From: an uncultured Planctomycetaceae bacterium | GTDB taxonomy: Bacteria; Planctomycetota; Planctomycetia; Planctomycetales; Planctomycetaceae | Reading direction: 5' to 3' | Assembly: GCA_943787265.1 (NCBI GenBank) | Contig: CALSLT010000037.1 | Location: forward strand, 1 to 64,000 | DNA: 64,000 nt | Shown here: positions 61,054 through 64,000 of the stretch, in pieces | How positions within the stretch are numbered: position 1 is the first letter of the stretch | Layout of the letters: each line of letters opens with the position of its first letter | The notes under the pieces: model-generated | The model's input: only the letters and a program-made list of their open reading frames with translations | Told to the model about the DNA's origin: nothing | Database searches by the model: none | Translations under genes and position numbers: made by a program

Positions 61054-62246
61054 GTGAGGGCAGGTGATGTTCGCTTTGTCGAAAGGCCTGTCGGTGCTAC
61101 TGAGGGAGATGAGACAACATTCAGCGACGCGGAGTCTCTTGTTGGGCGGGTACTTCGGTCTGAGGTTACTCCGGGCACTGTGTTGACTGCCGCCTTGCTT
61201 TATGCCGAGGGGGTTGGTCCTGGAGTTGCAGATCGTCTTCCGCCGGGCTTCCGTGCGATCACAGTTAAGATGGATCAGGCCGCCCTTGTTGACGGTTTCG
61301 TTTCACCGGGAACTAAGGTGGATGTCTTCTTCCGAGCGGACAAACCTCGAAGGATATCCTGAAACAACGTTGCGAGTTCTGGATGGTCTGGAAGTTCTAG
61401 CTATCGAAGATCGCGTGGCACCTGGTGTCGCTTCCGATCAGGATAATAATGATCTTCGCGTCACTCTGGCTGTTCCACTGGGGGACGTCGGCAAAGTCCA
61501 GGCACTTGAAGGTCACGGAGTTATGACGCTTGCGGTCCGAGCGACTGAGGAGCGACCAATCGGTGAGATTGTTCGCGATCTGGATAAAACGACGCAGGAA
61601 CTTGAGAAGACACAGAGGCAAATCGTCGCTCTGAAACAGATTAGCCAGCTCGATGGCTCAATCAGTTTGAGCAAGGAACAGACGGAACGACTTGACACAT
61701 TGATCGCTGAAGTTCCTGAACTGGAACGGCGTCTGGAATCGCTGGGTGATGAGAAGGACGCAGCAACGAGTGGAGCATCACAGACGACCTTGGCCGAAGT
61801 TTTGAATCTTCCAGAACCAAGTCGGCCCGCGACATTGGAAATTTATAATGGTGGCAGCCGCGAAACGCTCGTTTTCAGTTCAAGTCAACAAGCCTCTGTC
61901 AACGTCAAGAACAGCCTCACGTGCACCGTCAGATTCTGCGAAAGTCAAGAATACAAGCGTGAAGGTTAAATCCAAGGCTCCCGCTTCTGACGTAAGTAAG
62001 AAAGTTGACGGAAAGGTTGACGTTGAAAAAGTTTCATTATCAACGCCACCAAACAGAAAAGTATCAGCTTCATTTAAGGAGACTTCAACCAGTGAGTCCG
62101 TGGCAAAACGCCCAAGCCACGGAGATCAAGGAAGTTCGATCCTCACGTCCGTTAGAGAATTCGGGAAAGGGCTCGTTGTCGGGCTAAGTAAAGCACGACA
62201 ATCTGTTCCACGTGTTGAGATCGTTCGCGGCGGAGTCAAAGATTAG
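61054..62246 (+). CDS. CpaB/RcpC-like protein, second SAF/RcpC module and C-terminal part (frameshifted)
   Basis: Continuation of the gene at 60211 after breaks near 61,010 and 61,050. It has a second SAF half (VRAGDVRFVERPVGATEGDE, LVGRVLRSEVTPGTVLTAA) and a second RcpC half (FRAITVKMDQAALVDGFVSP, GTKVDVFFRADK; then, after a break near 61,345, EGYPETTLRVLDGLEVLAIE). A coiled coil follows (about 61.56-61.75 kb, DKTTQELEKTQRQIVALKQI), then PATLEIYNGGSRETLVF. After a last break near 61,915 a Ser/Lys-rich tail ends at 62246 (SVPRVEIVRGGVKD). No start codon or membrane anchor opens the second module, so it is not a separate gene. Two tandem SAF/RcpC units in one CpaB are unusual. Confidence 0.72.
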
Positions 62247-62353
62247 ATCGCAGTTTTCAGGTGCTGTGTGGCGACTAACAAGTGATAGTCGTCGCATCGC
62301 GAGCATTGCATCAATGACTGGTGATTGACTGGTTGAATTAGGGGCACGGTGAG

Positions 62354-63693
62354 ATGAAAACTATAGCTGCTAGACAACAGGAAATGGGGCACGCCGTGCC
62401 GCAACCTGACCCTGTTGAGCTGGAATTTCAGCGACTGAAAGTGGCTATCCACGAAGTTCTTGTCGAATCGCTGAACCTGTCCACAGGGCGACATTACAAA
62501 TGATGAAGCATTTTCTGGTGAATTGAGACTTCTTGGAAAAGAATTGTGTGATCTCAAAGCGTCGCATTTGAGTCATGAGCAGTGCGATCGGATGCTGTCC
62601 GAACTGATGGATGAAGTGTTCGGACTGGGGCCGCTGGAACGACTTGTCTCGGATCCAGACATAACTGACATTCTGGTTAATAGCCCATATGAAGTGCATG
62701 TTGAACGGCACGGTCAGCTCGAACTAACGGACGTGATATTCGCCGACGATGAACACATTTTGCGAACCGTTCAGCGAATCGCAGCTAAGGTTGGAAGGCG
62801 AGTTGATGAGACATCGCCGATGGTCGATGCTCGTCTTGAGGATGGTTCTCGTATCAATGCTGTAATTCCGCCTTTGGCAATCGATGGTCCCGTGCTCTCT
62901 ATTCGCCGTTTCGCTGCAGATCCGTTGCGGCTCGACACGATGATTGAGAATGGTTCACTCAGTGCTGACATGGCTGATTTTCTAATCGGTGCCGTTGATG
63001 CTGGGATGAGCTTTCTCGTGTCCGGAGGCACAGGGGCCGGAAAGACGACTCTATTAAACGCGATGAGTGAGTTCATCGCTGACGGTGAGCGTGTCGTCAC
63101 AATTGAAGACTCGGCCGAGCTCCAACTACGAAACCGGCATGTTGTACGGCTGGAGACAAGATCTAATAACACGGAAGGTGTCGGTGCCGTCGGCCCAAGG
63201 AGCCTGGTTCGTAATGCACTCCGCATGCGTCCAGATCGAATCCTTGTTGGTGAGGTTCGCGGAGCCGAAGCGTTGGACATGCTTCAGGCAATGAACTCCG
63301 GGCATGAGGGGTCACTTAGTACGATCCATGCGAATGATACTCGCGAGGGCACTTGCCCGATTGGAAATGATGGCTGCGATGGCGGGGTTTAATCTCCCAG
63401 TGTCAGTGGTTCGTCAATACATCGCTACTGGCATTCGGCTGATCGTCCATGTCGCCAGGCTCAAGAGCGGTCAACGCAAAGTGGTTCGGATATCAGAGAT
63501 TTCTGGTGTCGAAGATGGCGAATTCGTGGTCGAGGATGTCTTCCGGTTCGAACGTGACGACTCAGCTGGCGATGGCTCGTTTGTTTCGACCGGCTACATC
63601 CCAAATTGCCGGACCCGGATGAAGGCTGCTGGCGTCAACGTGTCAGACTGGTGGTTCAGTAATTCTCCTGAGCCAGTAGGACAAACTTCATGA
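62354..63693 (+). CDS. cpaF: CpaF/TadA-type secretion ATPase, frameshifted
   Basis: Motor ATPase of the Tad pilus, about 446 residues when two single-base shifts (near 62,482 and 63,347) are corrected. Order: MKTIAARQQEMGHAVPQPDP leader, IHEVLVESLNLS, then GDITNDEAFSGELRLLGKEL (N-terminal helical domain), FGLGPLERLVSDPDITDILV, VHVERHGQLELTDVIFADDE, Walker A GGTGAGKTT (near 63.03 kb), VVTIEDSAELQLRNRHVVRL (Asp box), Walker B-like RPDRILVGEVRGAEALDML, HEGSLSTIHANDTRE, and the C-terminal KVVRISEISGVEDGEFVVED. The stop overlaps the ATG of the next gene by 4 bp (ATGA). Cytoplasmic, hexameric by family. Confidence 0.85.
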
Positions 63694-64000
63694 CCAGTCT
63701 GATGATCACATCCGTCGTCTTTGTTGCGTTGTTGATGCTGTTTCTGGCTATCGGCATGGCTCTGCGTGACGTGACTGTTGCTGGCGTTGCTGACTCCGCG
63801 CCACTCAACATTCGCCGCAAGATTTCCGTCGTCGAAGTGGACGGGCCGCAGTCCATGCTGCAACAGGTAGATTCGGGATTCGATCGCATTGTTCATGAAA
63901 GCGGTACCGGAATCGGCTCATTGTCAGCCGTCCTGTATATGGTGATGTCTGCCGTGTTTGTTGGTGGCATCGTATTGTTCTTTGACGATGAAGTCGTTCC
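63690..64000 (+). CDS. tadB: TadB-like inner-membrane platform protein, N-terminal part (cut by window edge)
   Basis: The first 103 or so codons. ATG at 63690 overlaps the CpaF stop by four bases. Starts with a membrane segment (MTSLMITSVVFVALLMLFLA), then a cytoplasmic stretch (IRRKISVVEVDGPQSMLQQV) and a second hydrophobic segment at about 80-98 (SAVLYMVMSAVFVGGIVLFF). This fits the TadB (GspF/PilC-like) opening, and the position directly after CpaF is the standard order in Tad loci. The F domain itself lies outside the window. Confidence 0.72.
   Translation, partial: MTSLMITSVVFVALLMLFLAIGMALRDVTVAGVADSAPLNIRRKISVVEVDGPQSMLQQVDSGFDRIVHESGTGIGSLSAVLYMVMSAVFVGGIVLFFDDEVV

Noticed and set aside
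61054..61362. Separate second cpaB gene
   Set aside because: No membrane anchor or ribosome site precedes it, and the first module's sequence runs into it when single-base shifts are corrected; treated as one double-module gene.
1..64000. rRNA, tRNA or riboswitch genes
   Set aside because: I found no cloverleaf with a conserved T-loop, no rRNA-like conserved stretch and no known riboswitch core by eye; a covariance-model search could still find a small one.

Overview
The window comes from a planctomycete, probably order Planctomycetales. The lineage is inferred from gene families: a PVC-type membrane-bound dehydrogenase/cytochrome c, an ECF sigma factor beside a large Ser/Thr kinase, a FecR-type anti-sigma pair, a type I sulfatase, secreted PQQ-like beta-propellers, an N-terminal LEDRTLLAA motif (LEPR-XLL type) on a giant surface protein, and a planctomycete-type GT-C-like membrane protein. 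I recognise no rRNA or tRNA gene.

Positions 1-28.7 kb are ordinary chromosome with intact genes apart from one interruption. (i) 1-0.85 kb: ECF sigma factor and overlapping membrane anti-sigma gene, minus strand. (ii) 1.07-4.29 kb: two coupled genes, the first CsgG-like. (iii) 4.36-12.36 kb: a six-gene minus-strand run: metallophosphoesterase, glycerophosphodiester phosphodiesterase, glycerol facilitator, then a PQQ-like propeller with a methyltransferase-like front and two more secreted proteins. (iv) 12.68-20.45 kb, plus strand: PVC-type cytochrome dehydrogenase split by a transposase fragment, secreted PQQ-like propeller, HlyD-like adaptor, and an alpha/alpha-toroid protein. (v) 20.85-28.7 kb: sulfatase, a 32-bp inverted repeat, ECF sigma factor, Ser/Thr kinase with about 12 membrane segments, and a sigma-54 activator on the minus strand.

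Positions 29.5-64 kb look like one surface-appendage island. A Flp pilin, TadE, TadG and second TadE (29.5-32.9 kb) are followed by a repeat-rich 2.2 kb holding one small exported protein. Next is a giant adhesin-like gene (35.09-56.19 kb, about 7,000 codons if read through), with autotransporter-type repeats, seven golvesin-like modules alternating with choice-of-anchor-D-like modules, a metzincin-like zinc motif and RTX repeats. After a GT-C-like membrane protein come three paralogous prepilins, a double-length CpaB/RcpC, the CpaF/TadA ATPase and the start of TadB at the right edge. A reasonable inference is that the products build a Tad pilus and display or secrete the giant protein.

A caution applies throughout 32-64 kb: many genes carry single-base frameshifts (about 40.9-48.0, 56.8-59.2, 60.9-63.4 kb, plus 32.4 and 33.6-33.9 kb) while long neighbours stay open (35.1-40.9, 48.0-56.2 kb). 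Several shifts lie in short G runs. Sequencing or assembly error is the simplest explanation, though real gene decay cannot be excluded from sequence alone.
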